A DNA stretch of 64,000 nucleotides from Odontocerum albicorne. Lineage: Eukaryota; Arthropoda; Insecta; Trichoptera; Odontoceridae. The stretch spans positions 10,629,665 through 10,693,664 of the forward strand of contig OX463852.1 of assembly GCA_949825065.1 (NCBI GenBank), given 5' to 3'. Positions within the stretch are counted from its first letter, which is position 1, and every line of letters begins with the position of its first letter. Of this stretch, positions 1 to 10,997 are shown one piece after another. The notes beneath the pieces were generated by a model. The model saw nothing but the letters and a program-made list of their open reading frames with translations. It did not search any database and was not told the DNA's origin. The position numbers and the translations under genes were made by a program.

Positions 1-185
1 GTCTCCTGCATCTATCAGTGAAGCTTGAATTTGTAATTTTTTTAAATTCTCTCCTATAATTCGATCTCAGACATTTTTTTTTCTCACGTCAACTTGTTTA
101 TTTATCGTCAATTCAGCCGCTTGCGGCTTTATTTTCTTTAAAATTCCCAATAGAGAGCATACGTCCATCTCTATCGGTGCGCAAG
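1..185 (-). pseudogene. Inverted fragment of the Harbinger MADF-type gene
   Basis: Read on the minus strand, 20-80 matches 1205-1256, about 100-155 matches 1150-1185, and 150-205 matches 928-975. It is therefore an inverted, internally deleted copy of the 5' part of the MADF-like gene that starts at 963. The two copies face each other across the foldback cluster at about 560. The left copy runs off the window, so a second Harbinger element or a head-to-head duplication probably continues upstream. Confidence 0.7.
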
Positions 186-930
186 CGTTGACTGACGCGA
201 TCTTACACGACCTTACACGAACAATCCCGATCGCGAGCAGCGGATCGCAAGCGTGATTTCAAAATATCCAGATATTTTGCGATCTGATTGATCAATCCAT
301 CAATCCGCTTCTTACACGGTCAATCTGGATCGCGATCGTTGATTGCGATCACGGATTGCGATCCAGATTGACCGTGTAACGGCGGCCTAAGGCGCCCGTT
401 ACACGCTCAATCTGGATCGCAATCCGCGATCCAAATCGGCGATCACGGATTGCGATCCGATTGATCAATCCATCAATCCGCTCATTACACGGTCAATCTT
501 GACCGCGATCATTGATCGGCGATCACGGATTGCGATCCAGATTGACCGTGTAACGGGCGCCTAACGGGCGCCTAAGGCGCCCGTTACACGGTCAATCTGG
601 ATCGCAATCCGTGATCGCCGATCAATGATCGCGGTCAAGATTGACCGTGTAATGAGCGGATTGATGGATTGATCAATCGGATCGCAATCCGTGATCGCCG
701 ATTTGGACCGCGGATTGCGATCCAGATTGACCGTGTAAGGCGCCCATTACACGCTCAATCTGGATCGCAATCCGCGATCCAAATCGGCGATCACGGATTG
801 CGATCCGATTGATCAATCCATCAATCCGCTCATTACACGGTCAATCTTGACCGCGATCATTGATCGGCGATCACGGATTGCGATCCAGATTGACCGTGTA
901 ACGGGCGCCTAAGGGCGCCTAAGATCTTGA
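186..930. repeat. Cluster of Harbinger-type foldback terminal repeats
   Basis: Tandem and inverted units of about 165-170 bp, each bounded by GGCGCCCGTTACACG and its complement and each largely self-complementary. Units lie at 391-561, 576-738 (inverted) and 739-908, with a partial unit at 316-389. The core repeats GGATCGCAATCC and its complement many times. The ends carry TAA, and the same sequence forms the far end of the Harbinger element (5340-5421) and a solo copy at 12800-12876. This looks like MITE copies piled into the element's own terminus. Confidence 0.8.
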
Positions 931-962
931 TCGCGTCAGTCAATGCTTGCGCACCGATGTAG

Positions 963-1362
963 ATGGACGCATGCTCTCCACCGTCAACGCCGCCGCCGGC
1001 TGCAGTGATTCTAACAGATTCAAGATCCTTGCCTACTTTAGAAGAGATTTTTTTGATCGGACTTGAAATTCTCCTTGAGCTCTGGAATGCTCAGCACAAA
1101 TACTCGTATTATTCAAATAAATACAAACGGCAAGCAGGGCATCAAAAGTTATTGGGAATTTTCAAGAAAATAAAGCCGCAAGTAACCGTTGACGTGAGAA
1201 TTTCTTTTTATCTGAGATCGAATTATAGGAGAGAATTAAAGAGATTACAAATTCAAAAAGATCTGGGGCTGGTGCGGACGACGTTTATACACCGAAGTCA
1301 AAATCATTTATGCAGCTAAGTTTTTTTTATACAAGACAGAGAAGCCGAATTACTTTCATCAG
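963..1362 (+). pseudogene. Harbinger partner gene, MADF-like domain, exon 1
   Basis: Encodes an N-terminal MADF-like segment with LELWNAQHKYSYYSNKYKR and a basic helix (LRSNYRRELKRLQIQK). In PIF/Harbinger elements such proteins bind the terminal repeats and bring the transposase to the ends. The next expected segment (GAGADDVYTPK) is in another frame, so there is a one-base frameshift near 1256-1262, in an A run. A good donor (CAG|GTAAGG) follows 1362. Two codons inserted at 1101-1108 look like a transposon excision footprint (see findings). Not functional as it stands. Confidence 0.65.
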
Positions 1363-1811
1363 GTAAGGAGTTTACATTTTGTATTTCTGTTTTCCTTTTT
1401 ACTACCGTCATGAAAGTGAAATAAAAATAAGTAAATAAGTAGGTAGATACTTTATTGCATTATCTTCATAATTTGCTTTTAAATAAAATTATAGGTAGGT
1501 ATATTTTACAATCCTTAACTTATAAATTATGTAGATACGGTCAACAATAGGTTATGTGTTTAATGTTTTAAGTGTACAGTTACATGTATACAATATGTCA
1601 AGTTTCAATATGTCACAGCTAAATGTATACAATATGTCAAGTTTCTTCGATGCAATTTGGACTTGATGCATAGTGAATAAGGTCCAAATCAGTTTCTAGA
1701 AATTTGACAAATTGTATAATTTTAGCTGCAGTTGACTGTACCTAAGTGTGAAATCACTGGAGGGTTTTAAGTTGAGAAATAAATGGTCACTACACCTGTT
1801 TGCACATGATA

Positions 1812-3098
1812 TTAGGTCCTTACATATGAAATTGGCGTTTTGTTTGGGAGGAACATTAAGTTGATTTTTTTTTAATATAATATATTTATTTAATCAAAGT
1901 ATGTACCATTGCTATCTATGCACTTTTGCCATCTCATAGGTAGTTCATCGATCCCTTTACTAAAAAAACCATTCGGACGGGAATCAATAAAATCTTTGAA
2001 GTCGGTTTGGACTGCCCCATCGGAGTTGAATTTTTTCCCTTGCAAGAAGTTATCCAAATTTCGAAAAAAATAGTAATCTGTTGGGGCAAGGTCCGGAGAG
2101 TACGGTGGATGTCTTAGACATTCCAATTGAAGCTCTTCTAATTTGGTAGCCGTCTGTTGTGCAGTGTGTGGTCTAGCGTTATCATGAAGCAGCAGTGGCC
2201 TAGAGCGATTAACCAGCCTCGGTTGTTTAGCAGCTAGCTTTTCCATCATGGTTTGCAGTTGCTGACAATAGACATCTGCCGTAATCGTCTGGCCAGATTT
2301 AAGAAAGCTGTAGTGAACGACACCAGCACTAGTCCACCAAACGCTCACAAGTAACTTTTTTGGAGTCAATTTTCGCTTGGGGCATGGTTCGGCTGGTTCG
2401 GCAGGGTTCAGCCATTGCGATGAGCGCTTCCGATTATCATACAGGATCCACTTTTCATCACAGGTAATGATTCGATTCAAAATCCCTTCATTATTGTGCC
2501 GGTTGAGTAATGCAACGCAGCAGTCAACGCGCGTTTGTTGATTTGCTTCACTCAATTCGTGAGGTACCCACCTTTCAAGCTTTTTCACCTTCCCAATTTG
2601 CTTCAAGTGGATTAAAACAGTTTTATCACTAACACCGCAGCCTGCAGCTAACTCGGACGTGGTTTGCGATGGATCCGCTTCCACAATAGCCTTCAATTCT
2701 TCATTATCAACTTTGGTCTCCGGCCGTCCACCGGGCTTGTTCTGCAGGTCGAAATTTCCAGAACGAAAACGTTGGAACCAAAAACGCACTGTGTTTTCTT
2801 TTGCGGCACCGTCGCCATACACATCATTAATCCTTCGAGCCGTTTCTGCAGCACTGGTGCCACGGTGGAACTCGTACTCGTAAATAACGCGATATTTCAA
2901 GTTTTCCATTTTGTAAACTGAGTGACGCAAAGAAAAAAAACAATTGAGGAAAAAACAAATGAATTATAATTTTCGAAACACAAATACTTGAGTAAATAGC
3001 TGTATAAATTTGAATTTGAAATTCCTAACCAAAGAGAAGATATTTGAGATCAAAGTTGCCAGTACGGCAAAACGCCAATTTCATATGTAAGGACCTAA
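1812..3098 (-). mobile_element. Intact cecropia-type mariner, nested in Harbinger
   Basis: The 1287-bp element has perfect 31-bp terminal inverted repeats (1812-1842 and 3068-3098, starting TTAGGTCCTTACATATG) and a flanking TA duplication at 1810-1811 and 3099-3100. It carries a single uninterrupted transposase. Size, TIR start and protein all fit the mariner family. Perfect TIRs plus an intact frame indicate a recent insertion, clearly younger than the broken Harbinger around it. Confidence 0.95.
1890..2930 (-). CDS. Mariner transposase, full length, DD34D
   Basis: Full-length mariner transposase of 346 residues, normal for the family, which cuts and pastes its own element at TA sites. The N-terminal half has two helix-turn-helix regions (about 10-60 and 75-115), followed by the linker WVPHEL (121-126). 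The catalytic triad is D158 (TCDEKW), D250 (LLHDNARPH) and D285 (after YSPDLAPT). The spacing from D250 to D285 is 34 residues, so the DD34D signature is complete. The sequence resembles the transposase part of human SETMAR/Hsmar1, which points to the cecropia subfamily, but here the third catalytic residue is still D. The family start is probably the second Met (2909), giving 339 residues. No stop or frameshift is visible. Activity is inferred only from intactness. Confidence 0.93.
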   Translation of the reverse strand: MRHSVYKMENLKYRVIYEYEFHRGTSAAETARRINDVYGDGAAKENTVRFWFQRFRSGNFDLQNKPGGRPETKVDNEELKAIVEADPSQTTSELAAGCGVSDKTVLIHLKQIGKVKKLERWVPHELSEANQQTRVDCCVALLNRHNNEGILNRIITCDEKWILYDNRKRSSQWLNPAEPAEPCPKRKLTPKKLLVSVWWTSAGVVHYSFLKSGQTITADVYCQQLQTMMEKLAAKQPRLVNRSRPLLLHDNARPHTAQQTATKLEELQLECLRHPPYSPDLAPTDYYFFRNLDNFLQGKKFNSDGAVQTDFKDFIDSRPNGFFSKGIDELPMRWQKCIDSNGTYFD

Positions 3099-3166
3099 TA
3101 TAAGTATGTACAATAGTTAAGCGTATTGCTGACTACCTACATTTTATTTAATGCATACAAACATAT

Positions 3167-3923
3167 TTATATTATACCTTCATTACAAAAATAATTATAA
3201 AAGTTTTCTCTTATAATTTTTGCATCATATGTTGGGTTTCGATTTTGTGTACTTTGTAAGTCCTGTAATCTATTGATATTCATTTCTTCTTTGTCACCTT
3301 CATTTAAAGACAAATAAGAGTTTGTAGCATTTCTCATCAAATAATTGTGCAAGTAGCAACAGGTCGTTACTATGAGTGAGGCTGTGTTGGGCTCAAAAGC
3401 TATATCTTTTTGTAGAACACCAAACTTTGAATTAAGTATACCGTAAGCACATTCCACTACTGAACACGCACGTGAGAGACGGTAGTTAAAGACTGCGATT
3501 TTCATTCAATGAATTTTGAGCGAAGGGCTTCATTAAATTGGGGTCCAACGCAAACGCTTCGTCAGATATAAAGACGTATGGAAATACTTGCGCTGTATTT
3601 GGTAGTGCCGAAGTTTGTAGCAAATTAAGAGTGTTTGGTTGATATGATTCCCAAAATTTTGTGTAGAATAATACCCCCCCCCCCTTCCATCGGAAACCCG
3701 ACCGTTGGTTCCTACATCAATCATTATGAACTCTTTTTGCATTTACTAGTGCCATAAGCACTATGCTATAGAAACCTTTGAAATTATAACACATAGATCC
3801 TGATTCAGCAGGTTTCTTTATGCTAACATGTTGGCCATCTATGGCGCCACAGCAATTACAAAATTGGTATATTTCTCCAAATTCATGTGCAATTTTTTTC
3901 CATTCTTCGGCACACGTTGGCAT
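3167..3923 (-). pseudogene. PIF/Harbinger transposase, C-terminal exon, frameshifted
   Basis: DDE_Tnp_4-type nuclease. From 3923 downward come CAEEWKKIAHEF, then CCGAIDGQHVSIKKP (first catalytic D), then EFIMIDVGTNGRVSDG, then YVFISDEAFAL (second acidic residue), and RLSRACSVVECAYGIL (catalytic E). These motifs lie in different frames. Frameshifts occur at an A run near 3735, at a run of C residues near 3675-3685 and near 3500-3510. An acceptor (TTTCAG) precedes 3923, joining the exon to the N-terminal exon at 4845-5274. The enzyme is dead. Confidence 0.85.
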
Positions 3924-3986
3924 CTGAAACAAATAAACGTTTATACACTTTCCATCAAATAATTAAAAATATGAACTGAATTTCAG

Positions 3987-4640
3987 GATCCACACTCTGC
4001 AGAACTTGATTTGAGCCATGACGAAAGTATTGGAGAAAATACAACAGGATCAGTCAAGCCAACGGCGGAATCATCTTTTTCTTCGGTCGATGAAATTCTA
4101 CCTCCGTTTAAAGATTCAAGTATTAAAAAGCCAAAGACAGTATATTCTAAGCAAAACGAGTTAATAGATCGGGCGTGCTTATTTCTTTTGCAGAAAACCT
4201 CGCAATTGCAACGACCGATAAAAAAAACTACGAATAATTCACTGGGATTTGTTTAGGCGGAAAATATAGAAAAATTGCATCCCAAACAAAGATTATTTGC
4301 AGAAAAGGCGATACAGGATATTTTATTTGAGGCAAATTGGGAAATCTTCACTGATTTTCTGTGAAAATTAACGAATCCAGTACAAATATAACAATGTCAC
4401 CATATTCATCCTACGCGTCGTCGTCTCCTATGTATTCACATCACTCAGATCTGACACCACCTGTTCCCACGCATATACAGTATTCTTCAGAGACTCCTTC
4501 ACCTGCACCCTCCACATTACTCACACATTCTCCCTTCATTTCTATTCCTACATCCACTCCTTTGAATGTTAAGTCTACTCCAGCCATTTACATACCAAAC
4601 AGGACCTGCATCGCAAAAAATAATAACGTCAAAGTCTGAT
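3987..4640 (+). pseudogene. Harbinger MADF partner gene, 3' exon
   Basis: An acceptor (AATTTCAG) at 3979-3986 opens an exon coding for a Ser/Thr-rich acidic stretch, then KQNELIDRACLFLLQKT, and after an in-frame stop EKLHPKQRLFAEKAIQDILF. That last piece resembles the C-terminal helix of Harbinger-associated MADF proteins. A Ser/Pro-rich frame continues to 4639. The exon lies antisense within the intron of the transposase gene, and the transposase C-terminal exon in turn lies in this gene's intron, so the two genes interlock. Stops and frame changes mark it as a relic. Confidence 0.55.
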
Positions 4641-4844
4641 ACAGACACCACTACTATGCCGACCTCTCACGAAGGTCCAGAACAGAAGGATATTATACCG
4701 TAGACTCGTTTTCACAATTTAAATCGGATGCTAATTAAATTATACCTTGAAGCCACTACTAGTATGTAATTTGATTATTTTTTAAATTGTTACCTACTCA
4801 TTAAAATTACAAATAAACCTAAGTTAAATAGAACAGTTTTTTAC

Positions 4845-5274
4845 TTATTTTTATATAATCCTTGAGCACATAAATAACAGCTCGACATGTATCCCTAATT
4901 GATTCACTGATAGATGCAGGAGACATGATAGCAGAAAATTTAAGGTCTTCAATATTTCTGCCTGTAGCAAGATAACGCAATGTTACTGCTAATTTTTCTT
5001 CAAGTGTTATACTTTTTCTCATACAAGTATCTTGTTTAGATATGTATGGGGTTACCATTTCTAACAACTCATCAAAACATTTTCCACTCATCCTGAAGTA
5101 ATTTTTATAGTCTTCTTTTTCAGCAGTTAATCGTATTTCTTTTAGTAGATTTAAATGTGTATACAATTCTCTCTTTCGTAGCCACTGTTTAATCCAATGT
5201 TTCCTTCGAACTCGCCTTTTCAAAGTTAGGCCCATAACTAGGGCTACAACAGCGTTTACTTCATCTACGTCCAT
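4845..5274 (-). pseudogene. PIF/Harbinger transposase, N-terminal exon
   Basis: Open from Met at 5274 (MDVDEVNAV) through RRKHWIKQWLRKRE, YKNYFRMSGKCFDELLEMV, ITLEEKLAVTLRYLATG and the helix-turn-helix-like SPASISESIRDTCRAVIYVL. This is the usual N-terminal half of HARBI1-like transposases. It ends at a probable donor (A|GTAAAA) at 4843-4844. This exon is itself undamaged, and the lesions are in the 3' exon. Confidence 0.8.
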
Positions 5275-5479
5275 TTTGAGTTGAGAAAGATGTTGACGCA
5301 GCGGCTGCAGTGTGTGGACTGAAGGAAATCGAATTGATCGTCTAATGTAATCGCACAATCCGTCAATCCGTGATCGTTGATTTTGATCGCGGATTGCGAT
5401 CGACCTTCTAAAGGGTGCCTAACATAATGAAGAAATTATCAAATATCATTGTCAATTTTTTTATCAATATTATAATGAA

Positions 5480-5870
5480 AAGGGGATGTGGATAAAACTA
5501 AATGAAACCGTAGAAATGCATGCATTTAGAAGAATATATGAAATAACAATGTATGAAAGAATACAGAATGAAGTGATGAATGTGAACTTAAGGGATGTGT
5601 TAAGGAAAATTAAGAAGAGTACATTGAGATCGTTTGGGCATGTCGAGCTAATTAATGAAGGAAAATTAACAAAACAGATATATAGTGCAAATGTGAGAGG
5701 AAGACCAAGGAAAGTATGGTTGGATCATGTGAATGACATTCTGGAAAATGTGGAAAGTCAGAAAAATCATTGAAGGTGTATGGGTGTAAGAGGCTTAGGA
5801 TGCGTGTTGAGTTGAAAGTAGGGCACTTTGTCCTCTCTGCCTACCCCGACAGAGAAATGTGATGGTATGT
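5480..5870 (+). mobile_element. LINE family A, 3'-terminal fragment
   Basis: Encodes the end of a non-LTR reverse transcriptase: MHAFRRIYEITMYER, then KKSTLRSFGHVELINEGK, then [16 protein letters not shown]. The 3' end reads CTCTGCCTACCCCGACAG and GAAATGTGATGGTATG. The same 3' end recurs at about 8240, 9180, 16370, 32605, 47290, 58370 and 63460, defining one 5'-truncated dispersed family. Confidence 0.8.
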
Positions 5871-8234
5871 ATTATAACAATTACTTTGGTATTAAATGGG
5901 GTGAGCACACTAGGCTGTCAATTCGCTAATGGCAACAGAAAATCTCGACTAACGAAAATACCAAGAACCAGAATTAGAGGCTCTCTTCGGGCTTTCCACT
6001 TGAAGAAAGCCTCGGAATATGAGGAAGAAACACGTGTTGCTCAGAATTAATATAATTAGTGAAATAACAAAGTAATTTATTTATTATATAATTAAAATAT
6101 TTGAAATAATGTGCTGTGAGGTAAATAGGTATGGAATGGAATGATTGCTGATATTGATCTGCATTGCACTCGAGACTTAATAAAGATTAGGAAATGTTAA
6201 AGGATTTTTTTTAAATAAAAAAAGACCTAAATGTTGTAATCAAATATTTATTAAGTATAGTTTCAAATACAAAATTCTTGGTTTGTAAAACAATCGGAAT
6301 TTCTATTATAAAAGTTAGTCTTTTAAAGGATACACATATCAGAATTAACTCATTTTTCATCAAACACAGCCTGATCATTGCTTATCAGAACATTTTTCCA
6401 CAACAAAACATACATTGTCAAAAACATAATACTAAAAATTTAATTTAAATTAAATCTATTATTTACAATCCAATTCATTAATTATTTTAATTAAAAAAAT
6501 TATAAAAAAATCTTACAAAATTGTTGTTAACTTATTAATTACATAATTCATCTTAATTAATATTAAAGCGCTTTATTGTTAAGGATGTAATAAATATATT
6601 TTTTTTGTTGAAAAGTAATAAACAATACATTATTATTCTATAGCTACCAGCTTAAATTAGTCAGGGTATCTAATTTTAATCATGGCATACAGATATCCCT
6701 TACTTTACGCAATTAATTGGCTCTAGGAAAAATCGCATAACTAAAAAATGCGTAAAATTAATTAATTGATTTTAATCTGAGCGATATATAGATTGTTTAC
6801 AAACCTAAAAATGGTAAAAAAAAACAATTATTATTTTTATTTTCAATCAGAATACCTACATAGTTTATTCCTTTCAATTGAGTTTGGCAGATCTGACATC
6901 GTTCTCCTGCTGTCTTGAAGATTCTGGATCTATGGGTAGTTGATTTAAAAAAAATTGTCAAGTGTGTGTCGATAGACAGAATTTTTTTTAACTTTATGAG
7001 TGGCACTGAATATGTACACTGCACGTGAATCAAGTACGCTATAAACACAAGTTCATCACTCATAGAGTGATTACAAAATTCAAATCGGTCTGTTATATTG
7101 TTTTCCTTAATTTTATTGAATATGGATTAAATTAATATTACGTAAAACAGGATCGTGTATAACAAGAGATACCTGTATTTGGATATAAAGACATAAATAA
7201 CAGGTCTTGGTATGTAAGTAATAAGTCAAAAAGGTCAGTTTTAATATAAAAATTATTTATGTCATACATTTGAAACAAATCGACAGTACAAAGATACGTA
7301 ATTATGTCAAAGTAAGAATGGTTCTAAAGAAAGAGGAGTTTAAGACCTCATAAATGGCAGCATTTGATCTTTGTCATTTATATATTTGAGTCAAACTGCT
7401 AAATGTATTGTCTGAGAATTAGTCGGAGACTATACATTAACTTGACTCATAATATCAATGTAAAAGTCAAGAGTCTTGCTCTTTTGATAAGAAAGAAGTA
7501 CTTGTGGTCCATTTGCCCCTTGAACTGTTGGAATCATTAACAAATATTTATTTTCTATTTTTTTGACTGTCTTTAATGTAAAAAATGTTTTATATATTAT
7601 GGACTACATAATTTTTAACCGTGTTTTTGAAAACCTCGACTAATTTTCTTGTTATTTTAATGTTATATTCAACAAATGAGTCACACACACATTTTATATT
7701 CAACAAGTGAGTCACACACACATTTTATATTCAACAAGTGAGTCACACACACGTTTTATATTCAACAAGTGAGTCAAGGAGAACATTAGAAAAATTGTAT
7801 TTCACCAATCTGGACACTTTTTAGATATATGTATATAAAAAATAGATTTTTTAGTTCAAAATGCATACAATTTTCCTGAAATGAAGCAGTCATCAGAATC
7901 CTTTTTGCAGTTCAACATAAAGAAACGGACCCTATGTTATGAAACATCTAGTTTTGAAAATGTATTTTTTTATTTTTAGGAAATGACTTTTTTATGACAA
8001 TAAATTATTTATTAGTATCTGCTGCCTTATTTTCCATATTTATTAAAATAATTTTTAATACAAAAATCAAACTGCTGTTTATCAAAATACTCAAAGTACG
8101 AGTATATGTACTTCTTAAAAATTTAAAACATTTTTTAGTGCGTTCATTTTTATTGAATACATATTGTTTTGTTTTTAAATAGTGAGAAAAATAAATCCTT
8201 TTTTCATTATTTATTACACATATTATATTAATAT
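5871..8234. other. AT-rich spacer, no gene seen
   Basis: Very AT-rich sequence with long A/T runs and no convincing coding potential on either strand. It contains only a short 31-bp tandem repeat at 7664-7776, listed separately. Confidence 0.6.
7664..7776. repeat. 31-bp tandem repeat, about 3.5 copies
   Basis: The unit combines TCACACACACATTTTATATT with CAACAAGTGAG. The copies are nearly identical. Confidence 0.9.
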
Positions 8235-8620
8235 ATACCATCACACTATTTCACCGTTGGGGCAGGCAAAGGGGACAGAGCACCAAACCTTTATAGCATC
8301 ACATATTTTCTTCATCCACTCCATATCCATACATCTTTTTTCATAATTCTTTTTCTTTCTCTTACTCTTTACCTTTCCTTCTTTCAAAATATGCACTTGA
8401 TTCAACAATATTTTTCTCAGTCTTCCTCCACTATGATTCTCGATCATGTGTATTTGTAGATTTATTGAGTCAATCATTTATCATTCATCCATTCAACATG
8501 TTCAAAAAAAATTTATGTGATCTTTTTTTACTCTACTTAACAAATTGGGCTAATAATAATACTAGCTCACATTCATCCTTTAAACCATATTAATTATTTT
8601 GTCAAAACATAACTCACTTT
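8235..8620 (-). mobile_element. LINE family A, 3' fragment, diverged
   Basis: On the minus strand it shows the family A 3' landmarks in decayed form: a region like GRLRKILLNQVHILKEG (for [15 protein letters not shown]), then GTGCTCTGTCCCCTTTGCC, then a diverged GGTGAAATAGTGTGATGG end. Confidence 0.6.
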
Positions 8621-8635
8621 ATATATCAAGATATA

Positions 8636-8835
8636 TGAAGACCTCCGTGGCTTAGTTGGTAAAACAACTGTCTTCTAAGCTGGGGGTTATGCAAAAGATT
8701 TCTGTTGAAACTCAGATTTAAAAAAAAATTGATTTAAGTTTGGTTTTCACTTTAGACCTCCTTAACATCTTTCTGGTTGGTTGGAAAAGATCAAGTTGTA
8801 CTGTATAAAACAAAACTGTAATATAATACAATTAT
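8636..8835 (+). mobile_element. tRNA-derived SINE
   Basis: Starts with an A-box-like TGGCTTAGTTGGTAAAAC in a tRNA-like head, with a degenerate B box. The body has CTTTCTGGTTGGTTGG and a 3' part AAGTTGTACTGTATA. A better-preserved relative is at 56158-56380, and further copies are at 18458, 34113, 50810 and 58262. Confidence 0.6.
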
Positions 8836-9179
8836 AAGATATTTTTTTCAAATTATAACTGAATCTAAAGTGAAACAATTACAGTTTTTTTTAATTATGC
8901 AATTATGGATAAAAGTTTTTCACAAAGGCCAGTTTTAATCAATACGAAATTATTAGCTCTTGATAAAAATTCAATTTATTTTCATTGTAATTTATTACTC
9001 TGAATAAACTACAATTCACGCAAATATTGTTTAAATCATATTTAAATATTATGAACTGGCAAGTAAACTTTCTGTTTATTTTGTACATTCGTCAAATAAA
9101 TATTTATGAGATTCAATTTTTTTTATGTTCTTTGTTTATATAATTTTAAAATACTATAAAATACAGAATCTGCTGACAT

Positions 9180-9597
9180 GATAGTCCATAACTATATTTT
9201 AGTACCAACTTTGATATATGAGAGTGAAACATGAACATACGAAGACTGAAAGAACGAAATACTAAAGAAATGAGTGCACTGAAAAAAATACCTTAACTTA
9301 AGGCTGATGTATTGAGATGAAGATGAACACTCCAAAACAGTTTGGGCATGTAGAATGAATGAATGAAGAAAGACTAACAAAACAAATATACAGTGTAAAT
9401 ATGAATGGAAGGCGTGATAGAGGAAGACCAGGCGTGATAAAGGAAGAAATAAATGTAAAAACTTAGACAAATTGCAAGAATTGTATGAGGTGTATGGATA
9501 TAAAAGAGGAAAAATATGTGTGTTGTGATAGGAAAGTCTGGCACTGTCCTCTCTGCCTACACCAACTGGAAAACGGCGTGATGGTATGTATGTATAA
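9180..9597 (+). mobile_element. LINE family A, 3' fragment
   Basis: The plus strand carries the RT C-terminal remnant (TTTGGGCATGTAGAATGAATG, GGAAGACCAGG) and the family 3' end CCTCTCTGCCTACACCAACT followed by GGCGTGATGGTATGTATG. The frame is broken throughout. Confidence 0.7.
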
Positions 9598-9599
9598 AA

Positions 9600-10790
9600 T
9601 ACTGTGAATATCATAAATATTATGAAAGATAATTATTTGAGCTAACTTACTATATACTGTACAAGTTTTTTGATAATTAATTAATCTAAAAACATTTTTC
9701 AGTAAATATATCATTACCAGTGTAAATGCAATACTATGGAAGAAACAGATTTTTTGATATTATGAATGAAACAATTTGTTTTTGTTACAAGAAACTAGTT
9801 GATTTAATAAAATTTCAAAGCTGATCAATTTTTTTTTTATGTCATATATATCATTCGGTACCATTTTTGTATGTCATATATATTATTTGGTACCATTTTT
9901 ATATGTCATATATATTATTCGGTACCATTTTATTTTGCTAATTAACCATTTGATTTGATTGATGTTTTGCTACTCTAATTTTTTTAAATACAATATGAAC
10001 ATCCTTTATGTGAATTTACTTGGTGCTATATTCATAAAATGACCTGTTAAGAACATCATCAGTTACGTGCACACAGAATGACCTTGTTGAATGAATTTTG
10101 TGATATCGATGTTTTATATATCTCAGTGGATAAATTCAGGATTAAACTCAGAGTTAATTCATATGGAAGCATGAGTAACATTGTTCCTGTTCAGCATTAT
10201 GCCATATTTAGACTTAATATTTGAATTTTTCTTGTTTTTTTACATTATTGAGTCAAACCTGTAAAAAATGTAAAATAAAAATAAACAGTTGATTCTAGTT
10301 GAAATTTTAAATCCATAATAGTGACATCTATGAAGTAATAATTTGGCTTCTAAATTGATATTTTATTGCTGTTGGCAACATCGTATTATTTTGATATCAT
10401 TGGCAACATTGTATTGCAAGAGGAACAATGGAAGACTCATAAAGCCATAGTAATTTTGAATAGGTATAGCCAATTGTAAGTTATAAATAAAAATGTTTTG
10501 TTTGTCATCAGTAACTAATTAAAATGATTGAAATTTAAACAAATAACTTTTTTTCTAACTATTGTTAGTAAGAATAGAATATCTGGAAATATATTATATA
10601 AAAGATCCCACATTTTACATAGCATTAAATGGTTCCATTTATTTGGTGTTTTCCTGGAATCGATTAACCACGTAAAAGGAAGTATTACTGTATTTTGTTT
10701 GTATCTATTAGCTATATATGATGTATCTATTAGCTATATATGATCCGTCTTCTCTAAACTTAATATTAAAAATATTTTGTTAACATCAAC
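9600..10790. other. AT-rich spacer with one short tandem repeat
   Basis: No gene seen. About three copies of a 32-bp unit (TATGTCATATATATTATTCG plus GTACCATTTT) lie at 9838-9931. The rest is simple AT-rich sequence. Confidence 0.5.
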
Positions 10791-10794
10791 CCTA

Positions 10795-10997
10795 AGGCTA
10801 TGGCCACACAGGTAGGAGCCTTGCTTGGTGCTTAGAGTTACGCTGCGAGCTAGGTGACATATTCTAGCAAACCAATGCACACCATACTATCGCAATGGCC
10901 ACACTGCACGCTATGTGACTATTAGTCACCTAGTCTATTAGTCACGTAGCATCGAGCTTAGCACTAAGCGATGCACTTCGGTGTGGCCTTAGCCTTA
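10795..10997. mobile_element. Foldback MITE, about 200 bp
   Basis: The ends AAGGCTATGGCCACAC and GTGTGGCCTTAGCCTT form inverted repeats. The interior (TAGTCACCTAG, CTAGTCTATTAGTCAC) is also partly self-complementary. TAA flanks suggest a Harbinger-type MITE, but the target duplication is ambiguous by one base. Confidence 0.65.

Larger units (their letters stand above)
576..5421. mobile_element. PIF/Harbinger DNA transposon, degenerate, hosting a mariner
   Basis: The left end begins GGCGCCCGTTACACGGTCAA after TAA. The right end (5375-5421) reads GGATTGCGATCGACC to GGTGCC followed by TAA, a diverged inverted version of the left end. Inside are the two gene types PIF/Harbinger elements usually carry: a DDE transposase (minus strand, 3167-5274) and a Myb/MADF-type DNA-binding partner (plus strand, 963-4640). 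Both are frameshifted, so the element is not autonomous. A mariner (1812-3098) sits inside it. Which of the stacked left termini is the true one is uncertain. Confidence 0.75.

Noticed and set aside
963..1319. Stand-alone host MADF transcription factor gene
   Set aside because: It is bounded by Harbinger termini, partly duplicated in inverted form at 1-185, and frameshifted, so it belongs to the transposon.
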